Origin: Trebouxia sp. TZW2008
Lineage: Eukaryota; Chlorophyta; Trebouxiophyceae; Trebouxiales; Trebouxiaceae
DNA length: 64,000 nucleotides
Direction: 5' to 3'
NCBI GenBank assembly: GCA_002118135.1
Contig: BDIU01000161.1
Location: 62,001-126,000 of the forward strand
In this document: piece after piece, positions 36,501 to 48,500 of the stretch
Numbering within the stretch: the first letter of the stretch is position 1
Layout of the letters: the number at the start of each line of letters is the position of its first letter
Program-made: the position numbers and the translations under genes
The notes under the pieces: generated by a model
What the model saw: only the letters and a program-made list of their open reading frames with translations
The model's database searches: none
What the model was told of the DNA's origin: nothing

Positions 36501-39500
36501 AACCAGTGTGTCTTGACTCATCATTATCCTAAATGTCGCCTGATGACCTGCAGGCATGGACTGCCCAAGGGTGCGGTACCCACAGCTGAATGATGTTGTG
36601 GAGGCAGACTTGGCAGAGCAGGGCTATCAGGTTCTGACTGACCCTGGACAGCAAGTGGACAAGGTCATCCAGCTGTATGAGGTGAGTTCCTGTCTCATAG
36701 CAGTCTGCAAGACACAGCTCCTTCTGACAAGATATCTGCCACACACACCTAGCACTTGAGCTATATAACATACACACAATGCACTTATATACTATTCCGT
36801 CTTGTGACACAGCATCCCAGACGCTTTTGATGTCTGCTCAGGGGCAAGCTTGGGTGTGCATCTACAGATGTTAGCTATTGTTGACCTCAGAGCTATTGCA
36901 ACGTGCAGGTTCTGATGACAAGGCACACTGTCATGGTGGTAGGCCAAACAGGTGGCGGCAAATCTGTCATCCTCCAGACACTTGCCCGCTCACAGACTAA
37001 GATGGGCAAGCGCACCACCATGAACGTGCTCAACCCCAAGGTGAGCCCCTGTTCTTGTGCAACCTTCATGCACAGGTCCTCCATTTGTGGTGCAGATGAG
37101 TATGCACCTTCAGGTGGTGGTTGTTTCGACGATTTTGGAGTGTTTCAGCATATTGTCGCTTTCAGTGATTAGCGTCTGTAAAAGTCTTGCATATTGTGTA
37201 TCAATTGTTGATTTGCTGTTGTCTATGCATCCTGAAATGCTGGATCTGGCTGCTGCAGGCTTTGAGTGTGGCAGAGCTGTATGGAGTTCTGGACACTGAC
37301 ACAAGAGACTGGACAGACGGCCTACTATCCAATATCTTCCGCGAGATCAATAAGCCGCTTCCGGCTGGCAAGGTGAGTTCTATGCAAGTGCTCCCTGCCC
37401 ACCATTCAGCTTGCGAAACCAACGCTATGCTGATGGACTGGCATCAAATGATCTGCAGTGGACATCATGCAACAAGCTTGATAGTGGCTCTGCACACATT
37501 TTTTGAGGACCCAAAGCTACAGTCACATGCGCCTGTGCGCACCTACCTGCTGCGTTTCAGTGCCTGCCTGGCAAGCATTCATACTGGATTGATGAATGAG
37601 TGATGAAACTATCCTGAACACAACTATGTGATGAGCTGAAATAACGCTGCTCTCCCAGGATGAGGCCAAGTATCTGGTGTTTGATGGGGATGTGGATGCT
37701 GTATGGGTGGAGAACATGAACAGTGTGATGGATGACAACAAGCTGCTGACTCTGCCCAATGGAGAGCGCATTCGTCTGCAGTCCCACTGCAGATTGCTGT
37801 TCGAGGTAATGAATCTTGACCTTAGCACCATGCCCTGCAATACTTGTTTGCTGTTCAGAAGAGTGTGTGACATTTGTATGAAGAAACCATCTTGCTTGAA
37901 CTATACTCGCTAGCGAGCATGTCAATGATGCTGGAGATCACCTGCATAGATGGCAAGACACATCATGTGACTATGATCACTCCACTTCCGCTCTCTCTTT
38001 TTGCTCTAGTGCATCATGCTGCATCTGTACCTGCAGCGCTCAAAACGTGTTGGTGTGTGCAGGTTGGCGACTTGCAGTATGCATCCCCAGCTACGGTCTC
38101 ACGCTGTGGAATGGTGTTTGTGGACTCCCGCAACTTGGGGTACATGCCATTTGTCAACACTTGGCTTGTCTCGAGGTAAGTCCCTGTTACGGCATCCTCC
38201 TCTTGCCAATCAAAGCGCCTTGCACAGGCCATGATTCCTGCCAGTATACGCATGCATGTTCTTACAGATCATCAGGGCTGCCTTGCTAGATCAACAGAAG
38301 CACACACATTGTCATGGGCAGCCTCTGCCTGCTTTTGTACAGATGCAGCAGTACCAAATAATCTGCATTGTATGCCAGCAGTTGAGTAACACAATGGTCA
38401 TGGCTGCAGGACTGACAGTGCAGAAGCAGTGTTGCTGAAACAGCTGTTTGCCAAATATGCCCACCCGGCTGTTGACTACATCTTGGAAGGTCTGGATGCT
38501 GGCGAGCTGGTGCAAAAGCTGAAGCTCACAATTCCTGTCACCAACCTCAACCTCATCACACAGCTGTGCCACCTGCTGGACACCCTTCTTTTGGAGTCTG
38601 GTCACTACACTGACCCCAATGTAGGTCCATGAGTGCAGCTCTGCCACGGTACCACTGCATGCTGTCTTGACTGTAATCGTGCAATTTACTGCAATGTCAT
38701 TGTGAGCTCTCAATTAAAGTGTAACAGGCAATCTGACAGAGGCATAAAATGAGGTACATATGGAACAGTCATCGGTGTGCCTGTTGACATGTCATGAGGG
38801 GCTGATAGCTCATGATGAGGCTCCTCATCATCAATTTGACTTATGTACTTCAGGTGCTGGAAGCCATATTTGTCTTCTGCTGTGTATGGAGTCTGGGGGC
38901 TTGTGTGGTGCAGAAGCCAGGCTGTGAAGACAGAGACAGGTATAAGCAGCTTCAACGCTTGTTGGATGTAGTGCTCAAGTTTTGCTATGCAAGTCTGATA
39001 TGCCTGAGCAATGCATATTTATGACACATGTGAACCTTTGTGCCAGCTACGTGTTTGCAACACATCAGGTCAATTGCAAGCATCGTGGCAGGCAGCAAAT
39101 GGATGCGTGACACTCTGCTGATCACACATGCCGGCGTGCAGATTCAATGACTTTTTATGTCACACCTCTGGCATGGGGACCATTGACCATGAGAAGGTCC
39201 TGGTTGGCAACCTGCCAAGCAAGTCTCTGTACGAGTACTGCTTCAACCCAGACCAGCAATGCTGGAAGGTGAGAGACTTCTTGACGAAGCAGCATCTTTC
39301 CATCGACAGTGCGCTTCATTTGGCTGGCTGTTGGGCTAAGCAATCTTGCAGCAGTTTGCCTCATGAAGCCGTTGCATCTTACTTGTTTCAGCCTTTGCTT
39401 CTTTTGATGGCTCATCACGTATCTTCAATTGCACCAACACACAGAGACATGCTGCCAGTCAAGACTATGATATGAGGTTTTGTGCAAACATTTGGATGCT

Positions 39501-42500
39501 TGCATGCAGACATGGCACAGCCAGGTGCAGGCTTATATGCCTCCAGCAGACGGCATGTTCTCCAAGATCCTTGTGCCCACAGTGGATGTGGTACGCTCAA
39601 CCTGGCTGCTGAGCACCACAGTGGGAGCTGGCAGGCCTTGCTTGTTTGTGGGCGAGTCTGGCACTGCCAAGACAGCCACCATTCAGCACTACCTTGGCAC
39701 ATGGACTGCCAACAACAACATTGTGCTGAGCATGAGCTTCTCCAGCCGGACCAGCTCCATTGATGTCCAGCGAGCCATTGAGGTGAGCAGTGTAGGCATC
39801 ACGAATGATTGGCCTGCATGCTGTCATGCTGCCTTTGGCAAGTAGCCTGCAGCCAGGCTGATATGAACAACAACAAGGCGAGGGTGCACTGACGCTATTG
39901 ACCAGCTGTCAGCAACCTGCTGATGATGCATTGTCTGCAGCAGTTGACCTAGACCTGCTACAACAGGTAGAGCTGACAAGGTGCCTGTGTCTCTTGATAT
40001 GGATGGGATTGAGAAACCCAACGAAAAACACTGACACTGACGAGCCAGTGTCAGTGACCTGTTGTTTGGTGCAGTAGCTTAGCATATGCTCTGATGCTGA
40101 ACTAAGGCAGACTGACGCGGCGTCTGTGTTCACTGATCAGGATGGGACAGAGAAGCGCACAAAGGACACGTATGGGCCACCTATGGGCAAGCGCCTCATG
40201 GTGTTCCTGGATGACCTCAACATGCCACGCATGGATCAGTACGGCACACAGCAGCCCATTGCCCTCCTCAGACTGCTTGTGGACCGTAAGGTAGGCCAAG
40301 ATTTGAAGTGCAGCATTTTCTCTAGCAGTCAGCTGTGACATGCGTGACTGTACACTAAGCTCAACTTGCCTGAAGCACAGGCTGCTGTTCATTGAAAGCG
40401 CAACAGCAGCTTGCATGCAATGCCTGCCTTCTTGTTGAATCACACAGGCGCTAACACAGAGCTGCTCCTCATGTCCCATGCTGTGTGATAGTTCACCTGA
40501 TTGGCTTCTTGGCAACATCCCTCTTTCTTGCCTGATGTTCTGCAACATGGTGTGCTTGTTAGGCTGATGTACACTTGCCTCCCTCAAGATGGTCATGTCA
40601 TGGGTGCAAGAGTTGGGTTTGGCAACAAAACATGACTGCTGCAGGGTTTCTACGACCGTGGCAAGGAGCTGAATTGGAAGAACATGAAGGACATACAGTT
40701 TGTGGGGGCCATGGGACCCCCTGGGGGTGCCAGGAACATGCTGGACCCCCGCTTTGTGTCCCTCTTTGACGTGTTTGAGGTCCAGTTCCCTAGCAATGCC
40801 AACTTGCAGACCATCTACACATCCATCCTGACCCACCATGTGGCCTACCTGTCTGAAGACATCAAAGGTGAGTCCCTTCGCTCATATCAACCTGTATATT
40901 GTGCACCATTCGTTGGCACTACTAAATAAGCACACTGACTACAACAAGCAGAGTAACGTTCCCATCAATAATTCTACCGCTTGGCACTGCACTTCCTGTT
41001 TCTGTACCAATTTGGCCATCTGACAGCATGTTTGATACAGCAGCATCAGCACACAATAGCCGTCCATCCAGTGCTGCATAGAACAATAGCCTCAAGCGCA
41101 TCAACAAACATCAGCTGCAACTGCAGGAGCTGCGAGGGAGCTGACCAACTTGACTCTGGACCTGTACTCCTACATCATAGAGCAGTTGCCGCCCACGCCA
41201 TCCCGCTTCCATTACATCTTCAACCTCAGGGACCTGTCCAGGGTGACAGAGGGTCTGCTTCTGGCCACACCCCACTGCTTCACCACTGGAACCCAGTTTG
41301 TCCGGCTTTGGCGTAATGAAGCGCTCAGAGTGTTCCACGACAGGCTCATCTCGCCTGAAGACAAGCAGGCATGGCCATGTCACTGCTGCTTTTGATGCAT
41401 GATCATGTTGCTGCTTCTGTGCTGTTGATGAAACTAGGAACGCTAACGTCCTGCCAACAAATCTGGTTGCATGGCAAGGGTTGAAGGTTGGACTGACAGA
41501 GGGTATGGTGCTGCAGACTGTGCAAGAGAGGGTCAGCATGCTTGTACAGTCCAAGTACATGCAACACTCAGAGGCGGTGCTCAAGAACCCCATTCTTTTT
41601 GGGGACTACCGTACAGCAAAGAGTGTAAGCCATCACATACTAAGCATTCAAGTGGCTGAAGTGCCCATCAATGGTCACAAAATGGACTTTCTGCAATGCA
41701 AGCTGTGCTCGACTTGACTCTGCTTGACCCTTAGTTGAAAAGTCAGCAACCAGCAATGTGTCCAAGTGTTTGCTCTTTGCAAAACTGGCTGCTGCTGTAG
41801 CCATATCACAAGACAAGATAGTATCTCATGCTACCTGTGTAGGGCGAGGCAGGGCGCTTATATGAGGACCTTGGGACGTACGATCTGATGAAGCCAGTTG
41901 TGGAGGAGCTGCTTGCTGAGTATAACTCCAAGCAGAAGCCAATGAACCTGGTCTTCTTTGATGATGCCATTGAGCACCTCACTCGCATCCACAGGATCCT
42001 CAGACTGCAACAGGTCAGTCGCTGAGCTGTATTGATTTCCTGCTCAGGATTGCACACGTGAAAAGCATGCCAAGTGTGTAGCTTTGTTATCGTATGAGGC
42101 ATGCACCATCTCATGTACTTGGTTGGTTGGGAAACATAGCATGTTGGCTAGGCTCTGCAACACCCCACACAACTGAGCAGCTCAATCTCAGAAGCATCAG
42201 CAGGCAGGTGTGCAAAGCAGCTGATCTTGCAGCAATGTGCTGGTTCCAGGCAAGTCTTTGATCAGGCCTTTCAGGGCCTTTGACATCATGTTTGCAGGGC
42301 AATGCACTGCTGGTTGGAGTTGGAGGATCTGGCAAGCAGAGCTTGGCAAAGCTAGCTGCTTTCATGGCAGGCTGTGAGGTTTTTGAGATCACCCTCACGC
42401 GTGGATATGATGAAATTATGTTCCGGGAAGATTTGAAGAAGCTGTACACCATGCTCGGTGCTGACAACAAGAAGGTGAAGCAGCCTGACTGCTTGCTGCC

Positions 42501-45500
42501 CTGCATACTGCTTCTGAGCAACATCATACTGATGACAGGAAACCTCCCTTTTCATGGCTTTCAAACTTGCCTTACGCTCTGTACATGTCCCTTGATATCT
42601 CCAAAACGACTGTCAGGAAATTCTTGTTTCGCTTATGTGCAAGACGTGGCAGAGCGTCATGACATTTCATGCAGGTTGCATCTTGCAGCAATGAAGCAGC
42701 AGAGTGAGGCTTGTTGAGTGCAGGTGATGTTCCTCTTCACAGATGCTCATGTTGCCAACGAGAGCTTTTTGGAGCTGATCAACAACATGTTGACCTCTGG
42801 CATGATCCCTGCCTTGTATGATGACGGCGAGAAGGATGCCCTCATTGGTGGCATCAGGGAAGAGGTATGCTTCATCAACTTACACGTACGTTTGCCTACT
42901 CACTGGTGTGTACAACTCATTTGCTGCAGCTGACACTGCAGTTGCTGCATGCCGAAGAGGCTGCATGATTATGTGGTTCTGCCGCCAAAGCTGCTGTTGT
43001 GGTGAAGAAAGCAGAGCATTCAAGAGCTCAGACATTTTGTTGCTGGTTTATGATGCTGACCAGAGACCTGTACTCCAATCTCACAATGCATTCAGTGCGT
43101 TTGCAGAGGTAGTCTGAGAAGTTGCAACAACAAAATGGTCATGGTCCAAGTGCTGGCCTTGAGATTTCTAGTCGTGACAAATAAGGCCGTTACCACATGG
43201 CTGCTGTGCAGGCTCAAAAGCAGGGCACCAGTGACAGCAAGGATGCTTGCTGGGCACAATTTGTGCTGCAGTGCCGCAACAACCTGCATGTAGTGCTAGC
43301 GATGTCCCCTGTGGGGGAGACCCTGCGCACCCGCTGCCGCAACTTCCCTGGCCTGGTGAACAACACAGTCATTGACTGGTTTGAGCCCTGGCCTGAGCAG
43401 GCACTGCACTCTGTGGCAACTGTCTTCCTCAAGGTTGGTGGACCTGCTTTCTACCATGCCTGAATGTCAATGAGCAAATAGCTCATATAACCACTTTCTT
43501 GATGCACGTGCTTTTCTCAACGTCATATGCACTTCATGCACATCACAGTAGCAACTTTTCAGACCTGTCATTGTCAAGAGGCGTCATCATGCACAGGGGC
43601 AGTGCTTGTTCTTCATGCTATGCAGAAACATACATGTCCAGATGAGTGACTACACCTCTTAGGCTTGCATGCAGTTTTGAAGGCAAACCATGCTTACTTT
43701 GCTGACAATGCAGTTTTGTCTGAACACACTGCAGGAGGAAGCACTGGAGGCAGAGGTGCGCAGCAGCATTGTGTCCCACATGGTGCTGGTGCATCAGAGC
43801 GTCCGCACCTTCAGCGCTAGGTTCCAGGAGCAGCTGCGCCGCCATAACTACGTCACCCCTAAGAACTACCTGGACTTCATCCACAACTACAAGCACGCCC
43901 TGGCTGACAACCGCACCACCTTCTCAGGCATGGCAGCCCGCCTGGATGGTGGACTGCAGAAGCTCATCCAGGTTGGCTCTGGACTTAAGTCCTAGGCCAG
44001 TCCTCACAGATGAAATCCCACACGCCCTGTTTTGCCTTGGTTGCCTGTCAATGCATGCATGACAAGGGCCACAGGAGCAGACATAATTGTGCTCTTGCTC
44101 ATGCGCTTGATTAGCGACATTAGGGCTATGCATTATGTGTGGTCAGAGCTGACACAGCATGTTCTGGCATTCAGTCATGTCATTGCAAGAGATGACAATC
44201 AATGTCAAGCCAGAAGGCTCAGATTTGCACAGTCTGACTAGCTTCTACTGGGTTACACAGCAGCCTGACACATGAGATTCGCCACCTTCTGCTGTGTCTG
44301 CATGCGCCCCTTGTTGGCTCAACTGCAGACTAGCTGGCTTGGTGACATTGAGTTTTTCTACTCTCATCTTGCATGTCGGCAATGGGACACAGTATGAGTT
44401 GATGAGAAAACAGAGGGAAGAAGATGTAAGCTACAGCATTCGCTGCATCACAGAATGTTTTGCAGCAAGATGAGCTGCAGTGCAAGCTGCCATGAGCTTG
44501 TCTGTCATCTTGCTGCCAAGTGCTGTACAACATAACACATTCTGCATCAACACAATACGTGCTGCAGGCCGCTACAGAGGTAGACAGCATGCAGAAGGAG
44601 CTGACGCAGGCCAAGGTTGTGGTAGAGGCCGCCACACAGGACTGCAATGCCCTGCTGGAGGTCATCACCACCAGCACAGCTGATGTGGAAACCAAGCAGG
44701 GTGTTGCCATCGCCAAAGAAGAAGAGCTCAAGGTGGATCAGCTGTCATGTATCAACATCAGACATGCTGCATAACCTGATGCAGTCCTAACCTTGTGCGC
44801 CACTGCCCAGTGTCAAAACATCACCAGCCAGCTGACTGACGGGTCCTTACCTGTTCTACTTGAAGCCAAGGCTTTGATGCATTGTTGTTCTGTCAAGACA
44901 CCTCAAATCACTTGCAAGGATAAAGTTGGACTGCAAGCACCATTAAGGGTCAACTTGAGCTGTTTTGCGCTGACAGGTGACGTCAGAGGAGATCAGTGTC
45001 GAGAAGGCTGAGGCAGAGGTGGCCCTGGAGGCTGCCATCCCTGCCCTAGAGGAGGCTGCGCAAGCCCTGAATGACCTCAAGAAGGATGACATCACTGAGA
45101 TCCGTTCTTTTGCGAAGCCACATATCCTAGTGCAGAAGGTGAGCTGCTGCAAATCTTTTGCAAGAATAGATGAACCTCAGCCTGTGTGCATTGGTCAATA
45201 CCAGAAGGCCTATAATCTGGTTCTGTCAAAATGCATACTATACTATGCTGTCACATCTCAGCGCAGCAGTGCAAACATGCAAATGTGCATGCACAGCAGT
45301 GTCAAAGTGAGCTGCAGCTGTGCTCGTAACATGCCTTGCGTATATGCAGAAAGCTCACAAACTGTCTGTGCTTGCAGGTGTGTGAGTGTGTGGTGATTCT
45401 GAAGAATCTGAAGGAGGTGAGTTGGGCGGGCGCCAAGTCCATGATGGCTGACACAGGCTTCCTAAAGGGACTGGTGGAGTTTGACAAAGACTCCCTGTCC

Positions 45501-48500
45501 GAGAAGCAGGTGATATTGAGCTGCAGACCTTGATCTCTGGACTGAGGCAACTCTTCCCATGCACACAGCGCATGCTGTGTGGGTGCGTTGACGAGCAGTC
45601 TTGCACGGCAATGGGCACGATGTCAAGTATCTTGAACTACTTACAAATCACTACGCAGCCTTGTAGTGGAGTCATTGCTTTGAGTAAACATGCAGGTGAA
45701 GAAAGTCAGAGAGTACATGAAAGACCCTAAGTTCACTGTGGATGACATCAAGACCATCTCCACAGCAGGAGCAGGACTGCTCAAATGGGTCTTTGCCATG
45801 GTCAACTACTACAGGTGATCATTCAGACAGGCAAATAGGTTGCGTTGTCTACATTCTTAGCGAAGAACCACTCAGAGCTTTGCAGCAGCTTCGTGATTAT
45901 CGAGGACTACATCTAGAGAAAGCGTAATGTCCGATTGCTGTTAGTTTGCTCTAGCTGAAGGCACTTGGCCAGGGCATCTAAGCCATTAGTTCTTGTACTG
46001 CAGTGTGGCAAGAACAGTGGATCCTAAGCGTAAGAAGGTGGCTGAGTCTGAGAAGAACCTGCGGCTCGCCCAGAAGGAGCTGGCCAAGATCAAGGTCAGC
46101 CTTTTCAACCTGCCTTTTCAAACACCCGCATGCTTTCCTGCTTGCTTCAACCAATGAACAGGCAGCTGCATGACCAGTCTGCACCATGAATCCTATGCTG
46201 ATGGCATGCTTTCCCATAGCAAGAATCGCTCTGATGCTTGAAGGAAGAGGTGTTGTCACTGCATCATTCAACAGCAGCATATGTTTGCCTTTGATGTAAG
46301 CAACAGAGCTAGCATCGCTCATTCTAAAAGCAACAACCAGCTTGATGCTTACAGGAAGAAGTGGTGTCCTTGAGTGCACAGCTGCAGCAGCTGCGCGAGC
46401 AGTTTGCACAGAAGACGTCAGAGCAGCTGGATTTGAAGGCCAAGGCAGATCTGATGGAGCGGCGCCTCACCGCTGCCTCCAAGCTCATTGCTGGCCTGTC
46501 ATCTGAGCGCACCCGCTGGACTGCAGACATGCAGGTAGGTCACCTGTATGCCTTTGCACTGCCATCAGCTTATGCTGTGAGTTGCATATGCCATTGGCCC
46601 CTTGCAGTGTGTGAGTTGCCAGTGTCCTGCAAAAGGTCGATCACTGACTTCTGGCACCATGGAAACACCTCACTGCTGCAAGTATGATTTTGTGTCTCTC
46701 ATGCTGGCATGATGCTGCTGCTGCTGCTGTGGCTGTGATTGTCATTCCAGTTGCCTAACACATGCTGGCGTTGTTCCCAGGCCCTTGACGCCAAGAAGGA
46801 GCGGCTGGTCGGTGATTGCCTGCTGACATCCTCCTTCCTGTCTTACTGTGGCGCATTCACTTACGACTTCCGAGATGCCATGGTCTACCAGCTGTGGCTA
46901 AATGATGTCACAGAGCGCAAGCTGCCTGTCAGCAGCCCTTTCAGGTATTGCATTGTCACAAGCCCAGGGTCCACAATTTGCATTTCCCTGCACTGTGGCT
47001 CAACACAAGGATTGTCCTCATGCGTGCTGCACATATATATTACTTCAGGTGCACTTCAAGCTTCTGCTGCATCTAAATTAACCTGAGATGCCACTTAGCT
47101 TCTGCTTCACATCAACTCTCCCTTACAATATCAGGTGAGCAACATTGATTTCTGCAGGCTGGAAACCTTGTTGACCAATGAGGTGGAGATGACTGAGTGG
47201 GCTAGCCAGGGATTGCCTTCAGATGACTTATCCATCCAGAATGGCATTCTGACTGTGCGTGCCAATCGATGGCCGCTGTGCATTGACCCACAGATGCAGG
47301 TATGATGCTCAATTGCCCATATTGTTGAGCATGCATCACGCATTCGTCAGTCATTCCTCGGTCAGGGCTGTATGCTTGTCCTCCTTAGAGGCTTGTATCA
47401 GCTGTTGCATGGTGCCAAGCTTGTCGGCTTGCTGTTGACAGCAGGTTGCATACAGTGCGCCGTATACACATGATGCTCTCCTGATGCCAGGGGCCATGCA
47501 TGCTCTATACACAGACCAGCTCTTACCTATGGCCCACAAAGACGCAAGTCTCGGCAGGAGATTTGACTATTCTTGTCGGTGGACACAGGCTGTCTACTGG
47601 ATCAAGAAGAGGGAAGGAAAGCAGCTGGAGGGGCGTGTCAAGACATTCAATGACAGCGATTTTCTCAAACATCTGGAAATGGCCATTCAGTATGGGTTCC
47701 CTTTCCTGTTTGAGAATCTGGACGAATACATCGACCCAGTCATTGACCCTGTGCTGGAGAAGAGCTTCACTATCCAGGTCGGCCTAGTCTGCACCCGTTG
47801 CACTCTTGATGCTGCACAACGGATTTCACAATGATGGTGCATGGTCCAGGTCTGCCAGCATATATCCCTTCCAGGCTTGATGTTGCACAGCGGGTGTTCA
47901 CGTTGATATGGTGACATGCAAGCTTCTGCACTGTCTTCTTGCATGATGAACACTGCCTACATCTTGTGCTGCCCACACAAAACCATGGCAATTCAGGAGC
48001 ATGTTGTTGCAGCCTGTCAGCTGTTGCAGAGTTCAGGACGCAAAGCTGTCAAGTTGGGGGACAAGGAGGTTGAGTGGGACAGCAACTTCCGTCTGTACAT
48101 GACAACCAAACTGTCCAAGCCACACTATGGTCCAGAAATCAGCGGAAAGTCCATGATTATCAACTACTCTGTCACTCAGCAGGTCAGCCTTTGTCTCAAT
48201 GCTACACAACCACCTGCCATACTGACTGCTTGCTTTCTGCACAAGGCAGCAACCTGTCCTGATTGAGCTCGAAATTCATCAAGAACACCATGTGTCGTTC
48301 AGCTCGTGGAGAGTGCAGCATAGACATGTACAAACACAGCAGCAAGCACAAGCAGTGATGCCTGACAAGCCTTAACAGCAGCCGATGGATCACCACTGTA
48401 GCCAGAAGGGTGCAAGATGCCCAGGTGCTGCATGTACCATGCTGCAGGGTTTGGCTGAACAGCTGTTGAATGTGGTAGTGAAGCATGAGCGGGCAGATTT

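Larger units (their letters stand above)
38854..41624 (+). other. DNAH10: AAA3 module (exons 43-49, residues ~2464-2876)
   Basis: Exons: 38854-38939, 39142-39268, 39510-39782, 40141-40290, 40645-40867, 41127-41368, 41487-41624. The P-loop GESGTAKT is at 39651-39674; the Walker B region VFLDDLN is at 40201-40221. [19 protein letters not shown] and [17 protein letters not shown] follow. Exon 48 ends in a GC donor (GCATGG at 41369), required by phase. AAA3 is the regulatory ATPase site in dyneins. Confidence 0.94.

Noticed and set aside
40029..40056. MicroRNA precursor or tRNA-like element
   Set aside because: The stem is only 11 bp with a 6-base loop, too short for a precursor, and no tRNA boxes are present.
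41369..41395. Read-on of dynein exon 48 to a GT further downstream
   Set aside because: Extending to the GT at about 41380 breaks phase with exon 49 and adds residues absent from the family; the GC donor fits better.
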